This document shows positions 54,899-62,713 of a stretch of 64,000 nucleotides of DNA, piece after piece. A model generated the notes under the pieces. The model saw only the letters and a list, made by a program, of their open reading frames with translations, had not been told where the DNA came from and searched no databases. The DNA is from Sphingobacterium alkalisoli. GTDB taxonomy: Bacteria > Bacteroidota > Bacteroidia > Sphingobacteriales > Sphingobacteriaceae. The position numbers and the translations under genes are program-made. Each line of letters begins with the position of its first letter. Position 1 is the stretch's first letter. The stretch covers positions 186,001 through 250,000 of the forward strand of contig NZ_SUKA01000002.1 of the NCBI RefSeq assembly GCF_005049105.1, given 5' to 3'.

Positions 54899-57553
54899 AT
54901 GAAAAAGAAAGTTAATGCGACGGTATTATTGTTACTTATATTGATAGCTTTTAGCTCGTGGCAAAGCCTGCAAAAAAAAGAGAGTCATCCATTTCGCAAC
55001 CCGGACCTTCCCATTGAAGAGCGGATCGATAATTTGATAAGTTTATTGACATTGGAAGAGAAGGTAGGGCTCATGATGAATAGTTCCAAAGCCATTCCTC
55101 GATTGGATATTCCGGCTTACGATTGGTGGAACGAAGCGCTGCATGGCGTCGCGCGTGCTGGGAAAGCAACGGTCTTCCCACAAGCAATAGGAATGGCGGC
55201 GACGTGGGATGAAGATAACCATCTAAAGACGTTTGAAATTATCGCTGATGAAGCTAGGGCAAAATATAATGAAGCTGTACGTTCCGGAGAACGTGGACGT
55301 TATTATGGACTGTCTTTTTGGACGCCCAATATCAATATCTTCCGCGACCCTAGATGGGGAAGAGGTCAGGAAACGTATGGCGAGGATCCATATTTGACTA
55401 CCAGATTAGGGTTGGCCGCTGTAGAGGGGCTGCAGGGCGATGATCCCAATTACTTCAAAACACATGCCTGTGCGAAGCACTTTGCTGTGCATAGTGGTCC
55501 AGAATGGAACAGACATTCTTATAATGCGGTCGTATCCAAAAAAGATCTGTGGGAAACTTATCTTCCGGCTTTTAAAGCATTGGTACAAGAAGGGAATGTT
55601 CAAGAAGTGATGTGCGCCTACAATGCGTACGACGGTAAGCCATGCTGTGGTAGCGATATCCTGATGATGGATATTCTTCGCAATCGCTGGGGATTTAAAG
55701 GGGTGGTTGTATCGGACTGCTGGGCCATAAATGACTTTTATGAAAAAGGACACCACGAGTCGCACGATACGCCCGAAGCCGCGGTGGCGGATGCGGTGCT
55801 GAAAACGACCGATTTGGAATGTGGGAGCTCCTATGAGAATTTGTTAAAATCGGTGGGAGATGGACTGATCACTGAGGCGCAAATCGATGTCTCACTGAGA
55901 CGCGTTTTGCGGGGTTGGTTCGAGTTAGGTATGCTTGATCCATTGGATAGAGTACCATGGAGCAGTCTTTCCTATGATATAGTCGCCTCAAAGGAACATC
56001 AGCAGCAAGCACTGGATGTTGCCCGAAAATCAATAACTCTGTTGAAAAACGAAAATAACACCCTGCCATTGCGTAAAAATATCAAGAAAATTGCTGTAGT
56101 GGGGGCCAATGCAGCTGATAGCATTATGCTCAGGGGAAACTACAATGGTACGCCAACTTCTACAGTTACGATATTAGATGGTATCCGAAAGAAAGTACCC
56201 AATACGGAAGTTATTTATGAAAAAGGTAGTGATTTGGTTGATCCCTGGGTTAGAACGTCACTCTATGGTTCTTTCTTAACGAAGAAAGGCGGTCCGAAAG
56301 GCTTAACGGTTGAATTTTACAATAACAGTTTATTCGAAGGTGCACCTGTAAAGACAGTCACAAATAGCTTAGGTATAGAATACAGTAACCGGGGAGGTAC
56401 AGCATTAGCGCAAGGTGTTAATATGGAGAATACGTCTACACGCATTTCCGGTGTTTTTGTGGCACCCTATACGGGCGAAGTGGTGCTTAATGCAAACGCG
56501 TACGATGGATATGTACTAACTGTGGGAGGTAAGGAGGTGGCTAATCGTAAGGGACGTGTCGCTTTACAAGGTGAGGAATATATCATTCATGTAGAAAAGG
56601 GTAAACAATATCCCTTGGTGATGGAACATCGACAAAAAGGAAACATCAATATCATCGGTCTTTCGGCGTATAAAAAAGAGAAAGCGGATTTTACTGATTT
56701 GACCAATCGACTAAAAGATGTCGATGCAATAATCTATGTGGGTGGCTTATCTCCGCAATTGGAAGGGGAGGAGATGTTTGTAAGTGCCGAGGGATTTAGA
56801 GGAGGTGATAAGGTTTCGATTGATCTGCCTACCGTACAGCGCAATCTATTGACAGCACTTCGTAAGACGGGAAAGCCCGTGACTTTTGTGCTTTGCACGG
56901 GCAGTGCGTTGGCACTAGAGCAGGATGAGCGCAACTACGATGCATTGCTCTGCGCTTGGTATGGCGGGGAGAAAGCGGGTACTGCTGTCGCTGATGTGTT
57001 GTTTGGGGATTATAATCCCGCAGGAAGATTACCGGTTACATTTTATAAAACGCTGGCTCAATTGGATAATGCGCTTACGCAGACGGGAGACACGTCAAGA
57101 CAAGGTTTTGAGAATTACGATATGCAGGGCCGCACATATCGATATATGAAGGAGAGTCCCTTGTATGCATTTGGCTACGGCTTAAGCTATTCCAGTTTTA
57201 AATATGGTGAGGTCCAACTGCAAAGGGCATCGATTGACGCTAAGTCGGATCTAAACCTAACTATTCCGGTAACCAATATATCGAACATTGATGGAGAGGA
57301 GGTGGTGCAAGTGTATGTTAGACGTAACAATGATCCAACTGCTCCTGTAAAATCTTTGTGTGCTTTTTCCCGGGTACTCATAAAAGCTGGTCAGACACAG
57401 TTGGTCAACCTTGTGTTGCGGCCTGAATCGTTTACCTACTACGATGAATCGATGGATGATTTGGTGACAAAACCGGGTGAATACACGCTCTTGTATGGAG
57501 GAACATCTGTCCAGTCAAAGTTGCGACAGCGGGAAATTAAGGTCGTTTTGTAA
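54899..57553 (+). CDS. GH3 beta-xylosidase/glucosidase with PA14 insertion
   Basis: 884-residue GH3 with an N-terminal signal/anchor segment (about 8-20). Barrel domain (about 38-340): YDWWNEALHGVAR, GQETYGEDPYL, KHFAVHSGPE and nucleophile D273 in VVVSDCWAI. The second domain (about 390-480 and 625-745) is interrupted by a PA14 module (about 470-610; LTVEFYNNSLFEGAP, YDGYVLTVGGKEV). A fibronectin-III-like domain closes (about 790-884). YDWWNEALHG is typical of xylosidase-type GH3, so it probably finishes xylo-oligosaccharides to xylose. Last gene of the + strand block, 19 bases after the GH43-like gene. Confidence 0.94.
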   Translation: MKKKVNATVLLLLILIAFSSWQSLQKKESHPFRNPDLPIEERIDNLISLLTLEEKVGLMMNSSKAIPRLDIPAYDWWNEALHGVARAGKATVFPQAIGMAATWDEDNHLKTFEIIADEARAKYNEAVRSGERGRYYGLSFWTPNINIFRDPRWGRGQETYGEDPYLTTRLGLAAVEGLQGDDPNYFKTHACAKHFAVHSGPEWNRHSYNAVVSKKDLWETYLPAFKALVQEGNVQEVMCAYNAYDGKPCCGSDILMMDILRNRWGFKGVVVSDCWAINDFYEKGHHESHDTPEAAVADAVLKTTDLECGSSYENLLKSVGDGLITEAQIDVSLRRVLRGWFELGMLDPLDRVPWSSLSYDIVASKEHQQQALDVARKSITLLKNENNTLPLRKNIKKIAVVGANAADSIMLRGNYNGTPTSTVTILDGIRKKVPNTEVIYEKGSDLVDPWVRTSLYGSFLTKKGGPKGLTVEFYNNSLFEGAPVKTVTNSLGIEYSNRGGTALAQGVNMENTSTRISGVFVAPYTGEVVLNANAYDGYVLTVGGKEVANRKGRVALQGEEYIIHVEKGKQYPLVMEHRQKGNINIIGLSAYKKEKADFTDLTNRLKDVDAIIYVGGLSPQLEGEEMFVSAEGFRGGDKVSIDLPTVQRNLLTALRKTGKPVTFVLCTGSALALEQDERNYDALLCAWYGGEKAGTAVADVLFGDYNPAGRLPVTFYKTLAQLDNALTQTGDTSRQGFENYDMQGRTYRYMKESPLYAFGYGLSYSSFKYGEVQLQRASIDAKSDLNLTIPVTNISNIDGEEVVQVYVRRNNDPTAPVKSLCAFSRVLIKAGQTQLVNLVLRPESFTYYDESMDDLVTKPGEYTLLYGGTSVQSKLRQREIKVVL

Positions 57554-57562
57554 TTGATATAG

Positions 57563-57593
57563 CATCGTATATTCAATTTAAAAATATACGATG
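57563..57593. terminator. Bidirectional terminator between GH3 and GH28 genes
   Basis: Perfect 11-base inverted repeat (57563-57573 with 57583-57593) and 9-base loop between convergent stop codons, followed on the + strand by TTACACTATTTATTATTT and on the minus strand by T/A-rich sequence. It likely ends both transcripts. Confidence 0.65.
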
Positions 57594-57605
57594 TTACACT
57601 ATTTA

Positions 57606-58964
57606 TTATTTTGCATGTGATGGTATTTTCACTTCTTGTCCGATAACGATATCATCAAACACGATGTTTTCCGTATTTGTAAAACTCAGGGCTGTGGCAC
57701 AAGAATCTATATGAACATTTGAGAAATATACGTCCGAGACTTTTTTTGAGGGATAACCTTGGATAACTAAACCCGCATTCGTCGCTTTTCTACATTTTAC
57801 ATTATCTACAAAAATATTGCGGATATCGGTTTCAAATCCCTTCCCTTCGCCGTGGTAATACGCTGTGATATAGAAAAAATCTTCCACCTCTCCGAATTCC
57901 ACGTTGTTCACATAAATATCACGGATGAAACCACCACGGTCGGGGTTTGATTTTAGGTAAATACCTCTTTTGCAATAACCACTGTATGTGCAATTTTCAA
58001 CGAATACATTTTGTACGCCTGCTGACATCTCACTGCCAATAACCACGCCATGTAAACCTTTAAATCTGCAGTTGCGTATAATGATGTTTTCTGACGAAAC
58101 CCCTGTTTTCCTTCCTTCATGATCACGTCCTGCCTTAATCGCAACATTATCGTCGGCGTTGTTGAAATCTATATCTTCTATCAATATATTTTTGGAATAT
58201 TCTGGGTCGAAGCCATCGTTATTTCTATTGAAGGCGTCAAATTTAACTTTTCGGGCGGTAATATTTTCAGATTTCAACAAGTGAACACACCAAAAAGGAG
58301 AGTTTTTAATGGTAATACCTTCTATTAAAATATTTTTACATTCGAAGAATTGAATAAGATGCGGACGTAGAAAATGTCCTGATCCGAATATTCGCTCTGG
58401 CAAAGGGATGTCCTCGTGGTTCATCTGTCGGCTTAGGAGCTGACTTTCTTTTTGGTGCTCAGCCCATTTGCTAAACGAATCGCGCGCATTACCGTCGATA
58501 GTGCCTTCACCTATTATTGCGATATTTTCCAATTGATAGCCATAAACAAATGGACTGTAGTTGTATAGAAAAGTTCCTTCCCAACTTGTAAGTACCACTG
58601 GAAGATAGTCGGATGGAGCGGATCCAAAAACTAATTTCGATCCTTTTTGTAATTCAATGCACACATTACTAGCTAAATGTATCGGACCATTTATAAGATA
58701 AATGCCCTCCGGAACCATAATTTTTCCGCCCTTCTGTTCTTTACATATTTTTATTGCTTCATCAAAGGCCGGCTTACAATCTGTTAACGAATCGCCAATT
58801 GCACCGAAGTCTGTTAGAAGCATTGCATTTTGCGAAATAGTAGGAGGTACAATATTTTTTAAAATATGATCCCGTTTCTCTGTTCTTGATAGTTGTTCTC
58901 CATTTGGGGAAGTGCAAGATGTACAATAGTTAATAACCAATAGAATAAAAATATATTTTCTCAT
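57606..58964 (-). CDS. GH28 polygalacturonase-like lipoprotein
   Basis: 452 residues from ATG 58964, chosen because it gives an immediate signal peptide with lipobox (LVINYCTSC); an upstream ATG at 59000 would bury it. The right-handed beta-helix starts at LTDFGAIGDSLTDCKPAFDE. Catalytic GH28 positions are visible: NNDGFDPEYS, NADDNVAIKAGRD (Asp pair), HGVVIGSEMSAGV and KRGIYLKSN. Members hydrolyse alpha-1,4-galacturonans or related linkages (rhamnogalacturonan, xylogalacturonan). It is the only pectin-type enzyme here and is convergent with the xylan genes, so it may target pectin attached to xylan or be an unrelated neighbour. Confidence 0.9.
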   Translation of the reverse strand: MRKYIFILLVINYCTSCTSPNGEQLSRTEKRDHILKNIVPPTISQNAMLLTDFGAIGDSLTDCKPAFDEAIKICKEQKGGKIMVPEGIYLINGPIHLASNVCIELQKGSKLVFGSAPSDYLPVVLTSWEGTFLYNYSPFVYGYQLENIAIIGEGTIDGNARDSFSKWAEHQKESQLLSRQMNHEDIPLPERIFGSGHFLRPHLIQFFECKNILIEGITIKNSPFWCVHLLKSENITARKVKFDAFNRNNDGFDPEYSKNILIEDIDFNNADDNVAIKAGRDHEGRKTGVSSENIIIRNCRFKGLHGVVIGSEMSAGVQNVFVENCTYSGYCKRGIYLKSNPDRGGFIRDIYVNNVEFGEVEDFFYITAYYHGEGKGFETDIRNIFVDNVKCRKATNAGLVIQGYPSKKVSDVYFSNVHIDSCATALSFTNTENIVFDDIVIGQEVKIPSHAK

Positions 58965-59096
58965 TAGGGGTTGATTGCTGTAAAACAAATCCTCCAACAC
59001 CGGGCGATGTCAGAGGATTAAACCAATTATTAACCTAAATTATGAACTAATTATTTTGCAATATTCGTGCCAAAATTTAGAGAAAACTCATGTAAT

Positions 59097-59396
59097 TTAC
59101 TTTTTCTTTGATTTTTTTACAGGACCTGCTACCGCTTCTTTAAGGGCCTTTCCTGCTGAGAATTTAGGTAACTTTTTTGCCGGAATTTTTAAAACTGCAC
59201 CGGTCTGCGGATTGCGTCCGTTACGTGCTGCTCGTTCGCTCACAGAGAACGATCCAAATCCAATTAATGTTACAGTTTCTCCTTTAGTCAGTGATTGTTG
59301 AATCCCAGAAGTAAAACTGTTGATCGCTTTTTCCGCCTGTGCTTGGGAAATACCACTTTCCGAAGCGACATGTTTTATTAAATCTGCTTTGTTCAT
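59097..59396 (-). CDS. hup: HU-family nucleoid DNA-binding protein
   Basis: 99-residue HU/IHF-type histone-like protein: MNKADLIKHVASESGISQAQ at the start, dimer core FGSFSVSERAARNGRNPQTG, arm LKIPAKKLPKFSAGKALKE, and a Lys-rich tail (KKSKKK). It binds and bends DNA without sequence preference. Standard length for the family. It is monocistronic, between GH28 and metA, and marks the end of the polysaccharide locus. Not functionally linked to it. Confidence 0.97.
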   Translation of the reverse strand: MNKADLIKHVASESGISQAQAEKAINSFTSGIQQSLTKGETVTLIGFGSFSVSERAARNGRNPQTGAVLKIPAKKLPKFSAGKALKEAVAGPVKKSKKK

Positions 59397-59636
59397 TTTT
59401 TATTTGATTTATATATTAGTTAGCTAAAGGTATTAGAAAAAAATTAAAATATCAAACTTCGGCAAATTTGCTTCTATATAAATTTTTAATTATATAGATT
59501 GCAGCGCCAATTATTCGTCAGTTTATGCGCATAACAGTTAAATCGTCCGTATTCGAAATAACAATTTATAAGTAGAATAAGTAACCTAGTTCAACTTTTT
59601 ATTTGAAGATCATTTTTATAAGGCGTTTATTCTTCA

Positions 59637-59644
59637 TATTTTTG
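59637..59644 (+). promoter_or_regulatory. Candidate -7 box of metA
   Basis: TATTTTTG matches TAnnTTTG and lies 28 bases before the metA start, implying a leader of about 20 bases. That leaves no room for a methionine-pathway riboswitch in the leader. The -33 element is not evident. Confidence 0.45.
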
Positions 59645-59672
59645 TGGTGAAATAAGCACAACAACATACGAT

Positions 59673-60617
59673 ATGCCAGTCAAGATACCAAATAATCTGC
59701 CAGCAATAGAGCTTCTAAAGAAGGAAAATATATTTGTGATGAGTGATCTGAGGGCCAATGCACAGGATATTCGTCCGATGCGTGTGCTGATCCTTAATTT
59801 GATGCCCATTAAAATATCTACCGAGACCGATTTTGTACGATTGCTTTCTAACAATCCGTTACAGGTAGAAGTAGAGTTTTTAAGATTGGATACGCATACG
59901 CCTAAAAACACCCCAGAAGAACATCTGGAATTGTTCTATAAAGGATTCAGTGACATTAAAGAGAATTTTTACGATGGTATGATTATCACAGGGGCGCCGG
60001 TAGAAATGTTAAAATTTGAGGAGGTGACCTATTGGGATGAAATTACCATGATCTTCGATTGGGCTAGAAAGCATGTCACTTCTACATTGTACATCTGTTG
60101 GGCCTCCCAAGCTGCGCTTTATCGTTTCTATGGAGTCGACAAAACACCGCTGGAGCAAAAGCTATTTGGCGTCTTCAAGCACACCGTCACAGAAAAAAAA
60201 GATCCGTTATTTAGAGGTTTTGATGACGAGTTTTTTATACCACATAGTAGACATACTACCATTTTAAAGAAGGATTTGGAAAATAAAGAGGGAGTCTCAA
60301 TTCTTTCTGAATCGCAAGATGCGGGTGTTGCTATTGTATCTTCTAGAGGTGGGCGAGAGTTTTATCTTACCGGGCATTCTGAATATGCACCGCTTACACT
60401 GCATGAAGAGTATGTTAGGGACTTAGAAAGGGGATTAGCTGTCAACGTTCCGCATAATTATTATGCAGACAACAATCCCGACAATTCTCCGTTAGTACGT
60501 TGGACGGGGCATGCGAATTTACTTTTTAATAATTGGCTGAATTATTTTGTTTATCAAGAAACTCCTTTTGATTTGAAGGATGTGGAACATTTAGACGAAA
60601 TAAAAAATCCTAATTAA
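59673..60617 (+). CDS. metA: Homoserine O-acyltransferase MetA, acetyl-CoA type by E111
   Basis: 314-residue MetA. It acylates L-homoserine in methionine synthesis. The N-terminus aligns without gaps to E. coli MetA, so numbering transfers: catalytic Cys142 (ICWASQAAL), His/Glu of TGHSEYAP, and position 111 in TGAPVEML is Glu, not the Gly of E. coli. Published work on this family ties E111 to acetyl-CoA and G111 to succinyl-CoA, so this is expected to be a homoserine O-acetyltransferase despite the common 'succinyltransferase' label. Housekeeping gene outside the xylan locus, with its own promoter and a strong terminator. Confidence 0.96.
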   Translation: MPVKIPNNLPAIELLKKENIFVMSDLRANAQDIRPMRVLILNLMPIKISTETDFVRLLSNNPLQVEVEFLRLDTHTPKNTPEEHLELFYKGFSDIKENFYDGMIITGAPVEMLKFEEVTYWDEITMIFDWARKHVTSTLYICWASQAALYRFYGVDKTPLEQKLFGVFKHTVTEKKDPLFRGFDDEFFIPHSRHTTILKKDLENKEGVSILSESQDAGVAIVSSRGGREFYLTGHSEYAPLTLHEEYVRDLERGLAVNVPHNYYADNNPDNSPLVRWTGHANLLFNNWLNYFVYQETPFDLKDVEHLDEIKNPN

Positions 60618-60629
60618 AACATACATTAG

Positions 60630-60659
60630 AAAAGGCCTGTACATCGTTGCAGGCCTTTT
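60630..60659. terminator. Bidirectional terminator between metA and the transporter gene
   Basis: Perfect 10-base inverted repeat AAAAGGCCTG (60630-60639) with CAGGCCTTTT (60650-60659), 10-base loop. The symmetrical A and T runs allow termination on both strands, suiting the convergent genes on either side. Confidence 0.9.
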
Positions 60660-60702
60660 GACTAAAATTACGCTATGCCTATGTCGCTATGATATTAGAC
60701 AT

Positions 60703-61995
60703 TTAGGTTTTGTGGTTTGTTTTCGCTTTCTTCTCTTCTTTTTTTCGCCAGTAGTTTGCTAAGATAGAACCCGAAATATTCATCCAAGGGCTGAAGATCG
60801 TCGCGGCAAGACCAATTGTCCCCAACTTTCCCATTGCACCGGCTAAGCCACTAGCCATACCACCATTTTGTAATCCTACCTCGAAAGCTAGTGTACGGGA
60901 ATCGGCTTTGCTCAATCCCATCAGCCGGCTGAATGTATAGCCAAACAAATAGCCCGCACCATTGTTTATTACCGCAGCTAAGAATAAGAGAAACCCGACC
61001 TGTAAAAGATGATCTCTTCCAGCTGCCGTGGTAACGGTGGTAAAATATACGATACCCGCCATTGAAAGATAGGGCATGAAGTCATCAATCGCCGGTCTTC
61101 TTTTCGTAAGAACATGGTAAACCACACCTACTACGATAGCGCCTGCGAAAAAATTGAAGATTTCAATTGCATCTAAAAGAGGTAAAGAAACGTACGAAGA
61201 AAGCAGATTATCCCATATAGAAAGGCAGATCAGAAGCCAAGAAAGTGCAGTACCTGCGCTGATTTTTATCCACTTGGTCTCCCGTGATGAAGCTGTTTTG
61301 AGAAAATCATGGATCAATGCAGCACTCAATGGCACAATCACTATTTTGATGATTTCCATCATCATTTGAATAAATTTGACTTCTATTAATGTACCCGCTA
61401 ATAGCTTCATTAAGAAAGGAGTCATGATGGGGGCAGCGATGGTAGTTATTGCAGTAACGGTTACGGAAAGGACTAAATTTCCTTTTGCAATATATGTCAT
61501 TACATTTGAAGCCAGACCGCTGGAACAGCATCCTATCAGGATGATGCCTGCAGCTATTTCAGAATCAAAATGAAAGACTTTAGTCAAGAATAAACCCATC
61601 AGGGGCATTATTGTGAAATGACTCAGTAAGCCTATCATTACTCCTTTTCGAGATTTGGCGATACCGGTGTAATCTTTAATGCTCATCTTCATCCCCATGC
61701 CAAACATGACGAGTTGAACCACAAGCAAAATGATCCATTTATTTCGCATGTCGATAGGGCCGATATGTAACAGTTGCTCCGGGTAAATAAGTCCACATAC
61801 TACTGCAGATATAATCCATGCTGTATATTGATAACCACGAAGAAAGGGTATGGCACCAAGCCCGATACTTGCTGCGATGCAAAAGGTCACGGCCATGGAC
61901 TGCCACAATTGTTGGTGCGTTATAAGTATAGCGGCAAGCAATATCATAAAGGATATTGCAGCCAAGTATAAAGCTGCTTTTCGGATCGTATTCAT
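60703..61995 (-). CDS. Bile acid:sodium symporter (BASS) family transporter
   Basis: 430-residue membrane protein with about 10-11 hydrophobic helices, including two N-terminal ones before the BASS core. Family signatures: GCCSSGLASNVMTYIAKGN in the helix carrying the crossover, and FEVGLQNGGMASGLA near residue 365. BASS proteins are sodium-coupled importers of organic anions, not only bile acids. As the last gene of an operon with a sugar-acid kinase and a racemase-like protein, it probably imports an organic or sugar acid. The C-terminus is Lys-rich (KKEEKKAK). Confidence 0.92.
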   Translation of the reverse strand: MNTIRKAALYLAAISFMILLAAILITHQQLWQSMAVTFCIAASIGLGAIPFLRGYQYTAWIISAVVCGLIYPEQLLHIGPIDMRNKWIILLVVQLVMFGMGMKMSIKDYTGIAKSRKGVMIGLLSHFTIMPLMGLFLTKVFHFDSEIAAGIILIGCCSSGLASNVMTYIAKGNLVLSVTVTAITTIAAPIMTPFLMKLLAGTLIEVKFIQMMMEIIKIVIVPLSAALIHDFLKTASSRETKWIKISAGTALSWLLICLSIWDNLLSSYVSLPLLDAIEIFNFFAGAIVVGVVYHVLTKRRPAIDDFMPYLSMAGIVYFTTVTTAAGRDHLLQVGFLLFLAAVINNGAGYLFGYTFSRLMGLSKADSRTLAFEVGLQNGGMASGLAGAMGKLGTIGLAATIFSPWMNISGSILANYWRKKEEKKAKTNHKT

Positions 61996-62024
61996 GTAAA
62001 AGGGGATTAGGTTATCGCCTACAT

Positions 62025-62693
62025 CTATGTTTTACCCAATATAGCTGCCAAATGCTTTATAGCAATTGATGGGCTAGACAGTATGGGCACCTTTTTGTCT
62101 TGCTCCGCTAGACTGTCTACCACTCTTGCCATTGATGCCTGGGCAAGTAAGATCACATCTACTTCATCGCTAAGCTCCTTAAGGGCCTTGGCTACCATCT
62201 CATCGTGTTTTTTAGCCTTTCCATCCATCAGCGCGTCAAAAGCACCCTCACACAATCTCGTTATCAACGAAATTTCTTTTTTTGCTACTTCAGCTCTTCT
62301 AGAAACGAGATCAGCTGTCGGTTCCAGTGTAGTTGGTAATGTGGCGATCACACCTATTTTTTTACCCATTTTTACCGCTTCGTCGGCCATGGCCAAATCT
62401 ACTCGGATCACTGGTACGGTACTCAACGTTGCAGCGGTTTCTACTGCTTTTCCAATAGAAGAGCAAGTGACCAAAATATAATCAGCGCCAGCTTGTTCAG
62501 CAGCATTTATTTGCGTAACTACCCTTCTTGCTGTCGCTGGAGTGAGCTCTCCTTTAGCTATAACGTCCTTGATCAGACTGTCATCTACCATGTTGAATAT
62601 ATTGATTTCAGGCAGATACTGTTGACAAAGTTGATAGAATACAGGCACTAGTGTTGCCGATGTATGTACCAATCCTACTGTTTTGTTTTTCAT
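62025..62693 (-). CDS. Asp/Glu/hydantoin racemase-family protein lacking the second Cys
   Basis: 222 residues with the two-domain fold of Asp/Glu racemases: VGLVHTSATLVPVF at the start, first-Cys block VTCSSIGKAV (C77) and second block ILLAQASMARV, where the catalytic Cys is replaced by Gln185. True racemases use both Cys residues, so this protein probably does another reaction (for example a lyase or a one-base isomerisation). It lies 29 bases from the BASS gene and 20 bases from the kinase gene on the same strand, so it probably acts on the same acid substrate. Confidence 0.85.
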   Translation of the reverse strand: MKNKTVGLVHTSATLVPVFYQLCQQYLPEINIFNMVDDSLIKDVIAKGELTPATARRVVTQINAAEQAGADYILVTCSSIGKAVETAATLSTVPVIRVDLAMADEAVKMGKKIGVIATLPTTLEPTADLVSRRAEVAKKEISLITRLCEGAFDALMDGKAKKHDEMVAKALKELSDEVDVILLAQASMARVVDSLAEQDKKVPILSSPSIAIKHLAAILGKT

Positions 62694-62713
62694 TTTTTAA
62701 CGTTATTTTTAGT

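Noticed and set aside
59397..59672. SAM-type riboswitch upstream of metA
   Set aside because: The candidate promoter leaves a leader of only about 20 bases and no conserved riboswitch core is visible.
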